A stretch of 64,000 bases of DNA from Zychaea mexicana (taxonomy: Eukaryota; Mucoromycota; Mucoromycetes; Mucorales; Lichtheimiaceae), in NCBI RefSeq assembly GCF_025766255.1, contig NW_026516684.1, forward strand, positions 434,001-498,000, in the 5' to 3' direction. This document shows positions 1-10,891 of this stretch, in pieces; position 1 is the stretch's first letter, and each line of letters opens with the position of its first letter. A program made the translations under genes and the position numbers. The notes beneath the pieces were generated by a model. That model did not search any database and was not told where the DNA came from. It saw only the letters and a list, made by a program, of their open reading frames with translations.

Positions 1-140
1 CTTTCGCCAAACCTTCACCGCACCCTTCAATGTTTACATTGACAGTAACCTAATAAACCAAAGAGCTAGTAGTAACTAAAGCCTACGAGTCCCATTACCT
101 ATTAACAACGGTACCCTTGATTTTGACCAGTCATTAACAA

Positions 141-215
141 GCTCACATAAACGTGTATAAATTTAGGACCCGCTGGTCCTGGTGAGACTTGGCGGGACCT
201 CAGGTTGAGATAAGT
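141..215 (+). repeat. Solo 75-bp repeat matching the Crypton junction
   Basis: These 75 bases recur at 60875-60949 with two differences that I can see. In the second place they sit immediately before the second Crypton copy. The repeat holds a perfect 6-bp inverted repeat (AGGACC...GGTCCT, 4-base loop) and a second small palindrome (ACCTCAGGT). Outside the 75 bases neither flank matches. It is most simply the terminal piece of a Crypton-type element left without its body, or a separate short repeat that both loci share. The stretch 1-140 before it shows nothing I recognise. Confidence 0.75.
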
Positions 216-716
216 TATCGTAATATTGGAGGAATCAAACCACAACCGGCAGCACACACAACTACTGTGTCTCTACGTGTGTATAGTGTCTCATAAAAGG
301 CAAAGGGTGAATGGGTAAGATAATTCTGTTACGGGCCGCAGGATGCGTAATCTCAGACGGAATGCACAAACTTAAATAAAACTGATCGAGAAGCCATGCT
401 ATATCTAGTAAAGTAGAAAGTAGTACGTCATGGAAAAAAATGCATTGTGGGTAGCAAAGTAGAGGAACAAGTAATGATGCGCATCATGGGCGGAGAAAGC
501 AAGCTGCCGTCAGAAGAAGTGTTTTTTTACTTTTTTCTCTTCTCTTCTTTACTATTTTTCCCTCCCTTCTGCTTTTGCAGGTTTTGTTAAGTTTTTAAAA
601 AGAGTATGGTATACACTACTTCTTGGTCTTTTCAGAATAACATTGTTCGTAACTTCTATTATAGCCTACTTTATACTAATAACCAAAATCGTTAAATGCA
701 AACTTCTGCCTCTCGG

Positions 717-791
717 TTCTTCGGTTCTATGTATACAGAACCGGTTCGGTTCCAGTTCGGTTCGGTTCGGTTCCGGTTCTACGGTTCTGAT
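717..791. repeat. (CGGTT)n-type minisatellite
   Basis: A run of imperfect copies of CGGTT/CGGTTC, including four units almost in a row near 745-775, inside an otherwise AT-rich non-coding stretch. Open frames across it exist only because the five-base unit lacks stops. No gene is supported between 216 and 894. Confidence 0.7.
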
Positions 792-894
792 ACGGATCCC
801 TAATTGCCTAAATAAAGAAATTCTATGTGGGGTTAAAGCAAGGAAAAGTTTACTATTATCGCCGAAACATCGGACCAAAAAGTTTTGGCCTAAG

Positions 895-1070
895 TCTCCT
901 TTACGTAGAGGGGCATGTGCCACACCTCTACGATACAATGTTCGTCATAGCAACCAGTTTCGCACGCAGCACGCCTCTGTCTAAATTGCGGCACGCGTGA
1001 CTGCAGAGAAAAATAAACTCTCACTTGGGGATACTCCTCCATAAAAAAAACCCCTTTACGTAGAGGGAGA
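895..1070. repeat. Candidate 176-bp MITE with palindromic ends
   Basis: The left end (895-913) and the reverse complement of the right end (1051-1070) agree over about 20 bases. Each contains the near-palindrome CCTTTACGTAGAGG centred on TACGTA. A similar single motif occurs near 11764-11779. Terminal inverted repeats around a short non-coding core suggest a miniature DNA transposon, but no target-site duplication was established. Confidence 0.4.
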
Positions 1071-1109
1071 AAATGAACTGGTTGTTCCGCAACAAGAAAG
1101 TTCTCTAAA

Positions 1110-1673
1110 ATGGTGCAACGAACGATCTATTCTATCCGAGAAGCTGGTATCGCAGATCTCAAACACACTGACACGGTTGTCAAGGTTGTTAATGAGGCTT
1201 ACCATTCTGGCGGTAAATTGGTCCTAATTCAACACAAAAAACAGGTGGCTGGACGTCAGTGAAGCATATTGTCGATGGTATACGGACAAATCCTGAGGAA
1301 ATCGAAACCATGGTTTGAACAAACGGCAAATCGCATATCTTGTTGTATGCATTCGACAATGATACGGTGGTGGGGACTATTTTTTTTAAGCATCCCAATG
1401 AAGAGGGCGAGGCAGATTTCTCTTTGCTCTCCGTTGCGCCAGCATACCAGAGTCAAGGTGTCGGCGGCCAATTGATATGTCATATGTTTGGGCGCATGAA
1501 AGAGATGGACATTGCAACGGCTGTCTTGGAGGTCCTGGATAATCGCACAGAATTGATTGCCTGGTACCGTAAGTTGGGCTTTGCTGAGGTAAAAACAGAT
1601 CGAATATAATTGGCATGGCACTGTCAAGGTGCCTGATGTGCGCTTTCTTCTCATGAAGAAAGCAGTTGTTTAA
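1110..1673 (+). pseudogene. GNAT-family N-acetyltransferase, broken
   Basis: The conceptual product resembles small fungal GNAT acetyltransferases, which move an acetyl group from acetyl-CoA to an amine. The acetyl-CoA loop is visible as QSQGVGGQL after the strand FSLLSVAPAY, and the C-terminal WYRKLGF motif is present. The ATG at 1110 opens a plausible N-terminus. Continuity needs removal of 1213-1244, a 32-nt stretch with GTAAAT, a CTAAT branch-like site and ACAG; that is very short for an intron. An in-frame TGA lies near 1318. A further frame change near 1604-1609 precedes the C-terminal tail, which ends at the TAA at 1671-1673. These lesions argue for a pseudogene; sequencing error is the alternative. 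The roughly 320 bases after it hold no gene. Confidence 0.6.
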
Positions 1674-1992
1674 ATCATAGATCTGAATAAATTGCTCGTC
1701 ATTGCTTATGTTTTCTACTCAATTGCAATCAAAAAGCAGCTGCTCTGAGCAGCGGCTATATATGCGTCTAATACAAATTAGGGTGTGTGGATGCGGCAGC
1801 ATACTAAAGCTGTCTTCTTTTCCCCAGATTTTTCATCTGACTATTAAAAAAAAAAAGTGCCACGCCCTTTTTGCCTGCCGCGTGCTCCTGAGCACTGTGT
1901 AACCTCAATGCTACAAGTATTTGAATTTGGACTCTTTTCCTCTCTCTTCTAACTTCTTTTTTGTGCTTGCTGTGGTGCCAAAACTAAAAAGA

Positions 1993-2907
1993 ATGACGGA
2001 TCATCCGCCATTGTCCGAGAGAATACTAACACTTGTCAAGGTACACACATGGCCCCCCCCCCTTTTTTTTCCTTGCAACTACATTACAATGCAAAAGTAA
2101 ATTGTTTTTGAAACTCATCGAGTCAAGTTTCTTTCGTCTCTCACTCTCTCTAACGTATAGCATCCACAATTTTACTGGTGGTTGGGTCACGTCTGTCTCG
2201 TGTTAAATGCCATTCTTTATTTTACGTCCGTCCTTTCACTCCATCCTTACACCGGGTATTACAAACGCGCTCATGCCGGATCGCTGATATCCTATGGGAT
2301 CGTCATTTGGAAATCTGTTGGCGTAAGTATACAGTCGATGGTATTCGCTTCCTCGACTTTTGTTTTTCCGAACAGGACAGAAAGAGGGTGTGTGAGAGAG
2401 AGGTATAATTTTTTGACACGTGTAATTATGTAGATCCCGAGACGATTTGATATGGAGTTTATCGGTAATGAGAACGTTCAATACTTTGCACTCGCGTTCT
2501 ATTGGTATTCATATCGACCCATCACTGGTAAGGAAGTCTTCAAGTGGATGAAGAAGGGGGGTGGGCAGGAAGAAGACTGTATTTGCGAGAATTAGGGACT
2601 GAACTCCTTATTTTTTTATGCACACAAATTAATCTGTAATAGTAACACTCGTTCCGTTCTTTATATTCTCGCTCTTTCACATGTTTGCATATATTCCAAG
2701 TGCAATCACGCCAGTGTTGTTCCCGAAAGATAGCAACAGCAACTCAACAGTTGCGCAGGCGTGTCAATCCATCAAAGAGTATACCGATGAGCATCATGAA
2801 ATGGCCATGCAGCTGGCTGCGTATGTCGAAGTGGTTGGTGTCATGGGCCAATTGCTGCTTGGTGTCATTAGGTAAAGGATACTCTGAGGATGAAGGATGG
2901 CCTTTTT

Positions 2908-2939
<32 letters not shown>

Positions 2940-3334
2940 ATTACGCGATTGAACGTGAAAGGAAAACTCAACCCTTCTTTTTGGATTATAGTTTCCAGAC
3001 TTCCATTTTGGCATTGATCGTATTTGCACATTTCTTAAGGCTTCGATACTATCTGTCCCCTTATACCCGCGAAGCTTTACATGAAACGACAGAAAAATTG
3101 GATCAATGGATCTTGCCACTGGCGCATGATCCACGACGGTGGGCACAGATCAGTTGCAAGCTTTATGTCAATATTAAAGCAATCGTGATCCGTTATGGCA
3201 GTGCAACAACAACATCCCATAAAAATAGTAATAGCAATAGTAGTAGTAATAGAAGTAGTCGCGTAACAAGTACTGGTAGTGGCAATGGCGGTGGATCCTC
3301 CTCTAGAACATCAGAATCAAGTCATCGTCGATAG
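1993..3334 (+). CDS. POM33: POM33/TMEM33-family transmembrane nucleoporin
   Basis: A five-exon gene: 1993-2040, 2161-2322, 2434-2527, 2643-2871 and 2992-3334, about 291 residues. All splice phases agree and each intron has a GT donor and AG acceptor. The family (yeast Pom33/Per33, fission yeast Tts1, animal TMEM33) sits in the ER and nuclear envelope and helps nuclear-pore placement and ER shaping. Matching features are FYWWLGHVCLVLNAILYF (first membrane segment), ENVQYFALAFYW, FFIFSLFHMFAYIPSA, and FAHFLRLRYYLSPYTREAL near the end of the conserved core. The tail from about residue 245 is Ser/Asn/Gly-rich and likely disordered. The start was chosen because the 16-codon first exon joins in frame to the conserved KHPQFYWWLGHV segment. 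Confidence 0.85.
2909..2938. repeat. (GT)n microsatellite in POM33 intron 4
   Basis: A nearly pure GT dinucleotide run of about 30 bases lies inside the intron 2872-2991 of the POM33 gene, with one GC interruption near the end. Confidence 0.9.
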
Positions 3335-3649
3335 TTTATATAATTAATTTTTTTTTTTTTGCTCTTTTCTCCTCTTGTCCATACTTCGACTATATATAAA
3401 ATTCCATTTTTAAAACAGATGCGATTTCAGGTCATAAGTTGTACAACGTAAACGCTATGATATGACGAAATGTGTACAATTTAAAGCATGATATACGATC
3501 AAATGACCATGCATGTAAATGTGTTTATAATGCATATGTATCATTACGACAATGACCCGTTTCCGTCATGATACTATGCATGACATTATCGAGAAGAACA
3601 AGAATAAAACATCAACTATCTATGTTATCTCTCTATGTTGCTATAGTGG

Positions 3650-6600
3650 CTAGTTTACAATGATGCGTTTAGATGTGATGCTCTCCCAACTATTTGGATT
3701 GAGCGGATCAGCAAATAGTCGCAATGCTCGCCAACGCAAATAGTACGTTCCGTTTTCCACCGGGACTTGACGTTGCTCATTATCGAACGTGTTTGGAATA
3801 TATGTGCCGTTCCAGGAATCCACAACGACCATGCTCGTATCATCCATTGTGTTTCGCTGCACGTGGTTAATCGTGTACGCTGCGCCAATTGCTGCCTGCT
3901 CTGAATTCAGCACTTGAGCCTCAAGATGTGCTGTCCCCATCAAGAAGCGCATAACGACAAGTACAGAAGACTCTTGGCCGTCTTGGTTGGGTGATCGCGT
4001 AATGATGTATTCCGTAAAACCATCACTGCCATCATTGTCATCATCAGAGTCCTGTCCTCCACGGGTGCGATTACCAGCATCTTGTAGGCTTTCAAGGGAA
4101 TGTAAAGAAGATAGCTCTTGGTTATTGGTAATGAATGGGAAGCCATGGTCGAAAATAGGTATTTCTGTCACATTGCCTATAACGCCCATGTATGGGAACT
4201 GGACTGTTCCGCTGGATGTTTCTTGAGCATCCGTAAGCCGAATATGACCGCCATAAAATGGATACGGCTTATCTGGACTTGGTTCTTGATTGAAACCATT
4301 GACAGACACAGTCATTTGTCGAGATTCTCCCGCATCCAATGTGATACTCTTGTCAAATGAAAGGTCGGCTGTGAGGGTGGTGTTGCTAGGTGCAGGTTCA
4401 ACAAGAGCGAATCCATAGCGTGCCGTATCGTAGGGTTCGACAGGAACGCCGGGAATGTTTTCGAGCGTCAAGGTCACGGCGTAGTCATGCATATTGGTGA
4501 TGGTCACTGTCCGTGGCGCATAACGAACAGTATCGTTAAAACTGATTTTTCCGGGACTGATATGAATACCTCCTTGGATCGTATCATATGCTAAGATACA
4601 AATATTCAAAACACTTTTGATTTAGAAAACAAAAAAGCCGTTATAAAATGTTTAGAATGAAAGAATACAATTTTGTTTCTATCTTACCTTGTACAAGACC
4701 TGCACCTTGTCGTACAGGATTGTCAAGCGGAATGGAATCATGATTACCAGTTGCTCGTACCTCCACCGCATAATTCTGTAATTGATCCCGCACAAACAAT
4801 GGATCGCGTGTCGCACCATGTGCTTGTAAATAAAGCGCACAGACACCAGCAACATAGGGCGAAGCCATGGACGTGCCTGACAAGATACCATAGCTACCTC
4901 GGTTCGTGGGAAGCGTAGAAAAGATAAAGCCACCGACACCAGCCACGTCTGGCTTCATGCCCATTTCAAAAGTAGGCCCTGTGCTCGAAAATTGAGAGAT
5001 CAAGCCCGCAGTACTGATCGGTACTTGATGTAACATGTCACTGAACGTAATCGAAACCGGTTGTTGTTGTTGCGCAATTAAAGCAAGTCCAGTTTCATGA
5101 GAAACGGCAGCAACAGGAATAGGCGCTGATTGAGTGGTCGGCTTGAACACATCGACTCCTTCCTTGTCATAGACAAGCATTGCGGTAGCGCCAGCCTCGG
5201 CTATATGTCTCGCCTTTAGATCGAATTCGCACGTGCCGCGTTTTACAAGAACAATGTGACCGGTCAAATCAGTGTCTGGCGTCGTGTCTGGACAGCCGTC
5301 ATTTTCAGTCTCGTCTGAATTGTTGCTGTAGACAACCAGCGTGCCATTGGCGATTTCGTCGGTGGTACTGGATAGTTCGTACGCTATTGGGGAATGGTGT
5401 TGGCTTTTTAAGTGCGAAGATCTTTGATATCATGTTGATTTCAGACAGATCTATTAAAGTAAAAAAATCTTACGGAACTTGGCTCCAGTCGAGTCGACAA
5501 ATAACGTTCGCTGCAAGCTATAGTCGTTGTCAACAGAAGCGACCGAAATTACATCGTTACCAGTGCTGGGAGAAGATATCATGAAAGCACCACTTCTGCC
5601 TTCGTTACCCGCTGCAATGACCACTAAAATATTATTTATATGTATTTCGAATCAGTACATGTGCACTCGTTACTTGAACTTATCTGTCAAGGAATTGATG
5701 AAACGTTGGGCTCTTACTCGTGACATTTCTTCTTGAAATACGATCCGCTACCAGGGCGGATGAATCTTCAGGCCAGCTGTTTGCTCCACCCAAGCTAAGA
5801 TTAATAACATTGCAGCCTGCCCATAAAATGTAACTTGTTATATTCTTGCAAAGACATCAATACCGATTTGAACATATTTATATGTATGTACGTACCTGCT
5901 TCGTAGGCCATGATCATGGCTTTGATCACCAGATCGTTTGACGTTGAGCCAGTGCATCCAAATATACGCCACATGCCTAATGTGGCATGAGGAGCCACGC
6001 CCGTGAAATTCTATGGACAAAAATGACAAGTTAATGGGGGGGGAATCAGCATTTCGATTGCTTAAAGTATTTTACTTTGCATACATATTTCTTATCTTCG
6101 GCGCCAATAATTCCGGTAACATGAGTACCATGCCCTATTTTTTACAGAAAATGACCATCAATGAGTCATATCGATCTATGCATATCTACAACTTGAAGCT
6201 TTTTTTCTTGGTCCAAATTTTACCACTTGAGGGGTCAGTGCACGTATCCAGTGGAGTATCTTTTGGATCAACACTTGAAGGATCTGTTATATTAAACCTG
6301 TCACCGACCAAATCATATCCCTTTGCAATCTATATTTTTTTTTTTTTGCATCGCGTTTAGTTACTTGGTTCATTTTTTTAAATAATGTAGTACCTTATAG
6401 CCAGGTCCGAAACCACCACCCAGAGCAGGATGATAATAGTCCACGCCTAGCAAACAAAAAACATCAGTTTTGTTCATGGTAAACTTTTATTTTTCACACA
6501 AAAAATTACAATTTTTTACCTGTATCAATAATTCCCACTGTAATTCCATCACCATAAAAGCCCAATTCCGTATGGACGCGATCCACTTGGGTCATGTTGT

Positions 6601-7198
6601 GCGAAAACGGTAAGCCCACGACATCGGATGAAATGAACAAGTCTTCAGGATCAATTTGACTATAGTGTTGGATCGTGGGTCGTTGGATTTCAACCACAGG
6701 GAATACACGCTTGACATGCTGCTTCTCGATAACATGATGGATCACTTGATGCTCCGACGGCAACAACGTGTTGCTGGTAGCGTTGCCATTGGCAGCTGCA
6801 TGCAAGTTATTATTTTGTTTGAGCTCAACAGAAATTCCCCGAAAGATAGACTCGGTATCATAATCATGCGCCACCTTCCATCTGATATGGTCATGTTCGT
6901 GCTCTAGTTCTTGAACAAAACGTGTTGCTGTCCCTTGATAGTTTTCGTCAAACTCGATAATGTAACGGCCTGATAATGCCTTGTTGTTGTTGGTAGCTGC
7001 TGCTGTTGCTGCCCATTTTGGATGTGTTAGAATGTCTGCCACTCCTGTAGCTAATGCTGGCGTGCTGCTGCTAGTGAGGCATATGAGGAGTAGAAATGAT
7101 GTAGTGATAAGGGTTGTTGTTGTTGTTCTTGCTGCTGTTCGACGTCGTCCTTGCTTGTCTCTCACATCATGGTAGTAGTGGTCCAGCGCTGTTACCAT
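3650..7198 (-). CDS. PA-domain subtilisin-like serine protease (S8A), copy A
   Basis: A secreted or surface endopeptidase of the Vpr/C5a-peptidase-like S8A group. Nine exons on the minus strand: 7198-6520, 6446-6394, 6329-6224, 6134-6085, 6010-5896, 5816-5718, 5623-5474, 5383-4688, 4590-3650, giving about 962 residues. After a 28-residue basic N-tail comes a hydrophobic segment (about 29-50; signal peptide or anchor), then an I9-type propeptide. The catalytic triad is complete: Asp225 (GIIDTG), His281 (GHGTHVTG), Ser589 (GTSMASPYVAG), with oxyanion Asn374 (AAGNEG). A PA domain (about 450-535; HIVLVKRGTCEFDLKAR) is inserted before the Ser, and an Fn3-like domain begins at SPGKISFNDTVRY (about 660). 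Copy B lies 386 bp upstream in the same orientation. Substrate unknown. Confidence 0.88.
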
Positions 7199-7584
7199 GA
7201 CGACAGGACGAGGAAAAAAAAAGTGAGAAAGAGAGCGTGATGACTTCTTGTGTATGTTGTTGATATTAGCGATTGTATAAATTCTTCCGCTTGTACCAAC
7301 AAATTCTGTGTAAATGTTTGCTTATTTTACTTATTTTTTTTTCTCTCGGGTCGAATTATAATTTTCTTATACAAAAGAACTTCAGTTTGCTGTTAAATCA
7401 TCAGGTGCTAGTAGTAGAAGCTACTACATACGGGCTTTAATATCATAACAATAAACTAGATAAAAATAGTTGGTCGGATCATGCTAAAGTTGAACACTGT
7501 ATGTACAATTGAATGCTTGTTTTGTGGCTCGTACGTAGTGGAAAACAGAAATGAAAAAAAAGTACAATTTGATGATGGGTGATG
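7199..7584 (-). promoter_or_regulatory. Spacer between the tandem proteases; promoter of copy A
   Basis: A 386-bp AT-rich gap between the stop of copy B and the start of copy A. It must hold the terminator of B and the promoter of A. I see no clear regulatory motif. Confidence 0.5.
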
Positions 7585-10500
7585 TTACTGTACAAGTATA
7601 GGACCAGAGATCCATTCCTCCCATTGTTCGGGTATATCTGGATTCCCAAACATTTTCAGTGCTCGAAGACGTAGACGGTAAGTGCCTTGAGAAACCATGG
7701 TGGTGGCCTCGGAGCCGATGCCGTTTGTCACAATTTTACCATTCCACTGTATGCTTCGATAATAGTCAGTTCCAGCGAGTCGGTTTCTTTCCCAGTATTT
7801 AAAGGGTCCACCATCAATATCGCCAATGACTTTGATTGTGTCATCGTCGGTGACTACTTGAATGGACACGCGAGCGGTCGGTGATAACAAGCGACAGATA
7901 ATGTCAGGGTACTGGGCATGGGTCGTGTTCAATATAAACGTTTCAGAGGGACCGTACATGATGTCCGGGTTGCCACCAGGTGCAAGGTATGGGAAGTTTT
8001 GATCGAATAGAGGCAGCTCGTTCACTGATCCAAGTACACCAAAATAAGGCATAGAGGCCAATTTGCTCTTCATGGTGTGGTCGTCTTCTTGAACAAATTG
8101 GATAAAGCCACCATACATTTGATAATGGTAGTCAATGGGTGGAAGATGTATCGTGACCTGGATATCGACTGATTGACCTGGATCTAAGGTGATGCGTGAT
8201 GGTACAAACTCGAGCTCGACATGCGTGTCGTCTCTTTGATGTGGCTGGGCCAAGGTAAAGCTGCTAGTATTGGTGTAAGGTAGAATGGCCTTGGATGGAC
8301 TATGCTGAAGTTGGGCGGTCACAGGCTTGATTCCGTCGTTTGCGATATGTATCTGATGGGTCTTTACGATGTTGGTGGTGTCGTTAAAACTAATATGGCC
8401 CGGTGATACATGGATTCCACTTTGGAGCGAAGTAAACGCTAATATCCGACACAAAGCGTTAATACAAGTGTAGAATAAATGTGTCAACTTGTAAAAACTG
8501 GTACTTACGTTGTACTAATCCAGCTCCTTGTAGTAAGGGATGGTCAGGAAGCGTGTCAAACATGGCAATCTGTGCATGATTCTGCAACAGCTCGGTAACA
8601 AATGCTGGAGCATCAGCAGTAATATTTCTCTTTTGTTGCTTGTGATATTCCAATAAGAGTGCCACCACACCACTGATGTGAGGAGCCGCCATTGAGGTGC
8701 CTGAACGTGTGGCCCAACCAACATTAGTACTACTCATACGTAGTGGCATAGTCGAGAGCACTTGATTCCCAATACCAGCCAAAGTGGGCTTCAGATCAAG
8801 TTCATAAGTGGGTCCAACACTGGAGAAGCTCGAGATTTGGCCAGCAGAAGGGATCGTCTGGTTGTATTCATTAATACTGAATGAGACACTGAGTGCTGTC
8901 GAGTTGACGGTTTTGGAAGCTTCTTTAATCAGCTTGTCGGCGAATGATTTGGGAATACCGGCAGATGGTATCGTGTTTTCGGCCGTCAGGGCTTGGACCG
9001 CGCGATCTGTGTCCTGGCCCTTGCTATCGTAGAATAAAACTGCTTTGGCTCCTGCTTGCTCTGCGACTTGTAGTTTGACCGCATAGTTACACTCGCCACG
9101 ACGTACAAGTAGAATAGAATGGGTCAATGGAAAAGTAAAAGGTATTGCATCCGCTGAGCATGCTGTAATAATGTCTTGTGTTAGTTTGTCGAATAGAACC
9201 GCGAGTGTCCCATTAGGCATGCGTTCTGTCGATGTTGACAGTTCGTATGCTTGAAACGTAACACATATAAAGAGTAGTTAGTGAGCCTGCTATCATGTGA
9301 GACAAGTATTTTTCTTGCTTACGGTAAACTTCATCCGGGAATGTATTCGCCGTGGCGACGCGTGTGAGATAGAAAGAATTGTCTACAGAGGCCACTGAAA
9401 TCACCCGTGAGCCCGATCCAGGGCTATTCTGCATAAAGACACCATCGCTACCTTGGTTTCCTGCAACAGATACCACTATAAATGTCGTAAACCATTTTAG
9501 TCGACCTACTTTTTTTTGCCACTGCAGAAAAATTATATCGCAGTTATTTATGCAGCGTCGTACCAACAACACCATTCTTTGCCAATCTGTCAGCCACAAC
9601 GGCCATGGCGTTCTCTGCCCACGCAGATTGCGTGCCCAAGCTGAGATTAATTACATTGCAACCTGTTATTGAGTGAGTAAAAAGACAGGATGCGCTGATT
9701 ATTATAATATTATCCAGTACATACCTGCAGCATAAGCCATTTCCATTGCTTTTATGATGGTATCTTCACTAGCTCCACCACTACAACCGAATACACGCCA
9801 CCTAATTTTGTTTCTCTTTCTTTTGTCAATAATCATATGTTGGAACGGGATTTCCATAGCATGTTGTTTCCTTACATGCCCAAAGTGACGTCTGGTGCCA
9901 CACCGAGGAAACTCTGTTTTTTTTTTGTTCGTCAGCCAAACTTTCCCTGCTTAACTTCAACCCGCACAAAACAAACGCTTGAATACCTTGCTTGGATCAA
10001 CGCCGGCAATGATTCCAGACACATGAGTTCCATGTCCTATAATAAGACAGGAGGTTTGATAAACTGTTAGCATCCGCCTTTTAAATTGCAGTAGAGCGCA
10101 AACGTACCACCAATGTTGCCCAGACAAACATCATATGGGTCATTAGGAGCGCGATGTGTTCCTGCATCTTGATCGTCTTTATCCGGATCGACCAAATTGT
10201 ACCCGAATCGAATCTTGAAGCCATCCCCGAAGCCTCCACCCAACGCAGGATGGTCATAATCAACACCTGCACATAAAAGATAATGTCACCGTTATTATTT
10301 TCTATAGCCTTTATGGTTTTTTGATTGAAACATGGCAGTTATAGTGTAGACCGAACCTGAATCAAGGATGCCTACAGTGATACCCGATCCGGTAATGTTC
10401 AGTGATTGATGGATATCCTTGAGCTGGCTCAGTTTATTTTCGTATGGCAAATGGACATTATCCTCCTCCTCTTCTATCCATTGAGGTTGCGGCACTTGCA

Positions 10501-10891
10501 TGATGGGATAAATGTTGAGGACATCTGGACTACGGATTAATTGTTCGAATAATACGGGATGGTGGGGTCCAATGGTAGCTTTGTTGACGACAGTATCAAC
10601 AATGGTAGAAGGTGGGTCGTTGTTGTTGTTGTCCCGGAGGTTGATGGAGACCCCATGAAACAGCGGGGAGGAATATGTTTGACGTATTTGTAGTAGTTGC
10701 GAGAGTGGACCGAGTGAGGATAGTAAACGATTGTGCTGTTGAATTATGGAATCGGTTCCATCAGCGTATTCTATCATGAATGCTCCGGGGATAGTCGTTG
10801 CCATGGCATTTTGATGATGGATTATCGTGACAATGAGTAGTAAAGTTACCGCAGTAAGACTAAACATAGTAGTACAAGCGAATGAGAACAA
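7585..10891 (-). CDS. PA-domain subtilisin-like serine protease (S8A), copy B
   Basis: Paralog of the downstream protease, about 901 residues. Exons: 10891-10357, 10266-10108, 10036-9987, 9913-9876, 9801-9725, 9662-9564, 9475-9323, 9249-8509, 8438-7585. It starts with a normal signal peptide (MFSFACTTMFSLTAVTLLLI). An acidic propeptide follows, then Asp177 (GILDSG), His233 (GHGTHVSG), oxyanion Asn326 (VAGNQG) and Ser556 (GTSMAAPHISG). The PA domain (about 400-500; HSILLVRRGECNYAVKL) and the C-terminal Fn3-like domain (SPGHISFNDT) are present. The first donor, GTTCGG, is weak, but the phase and the match to copy A support it. The gene has one intron that copy A lacks (9802-9875) and lacks one that copy A has. 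It is expected to be an active secreted peptidase; the substrate is not visible. Confidence 0.87.
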
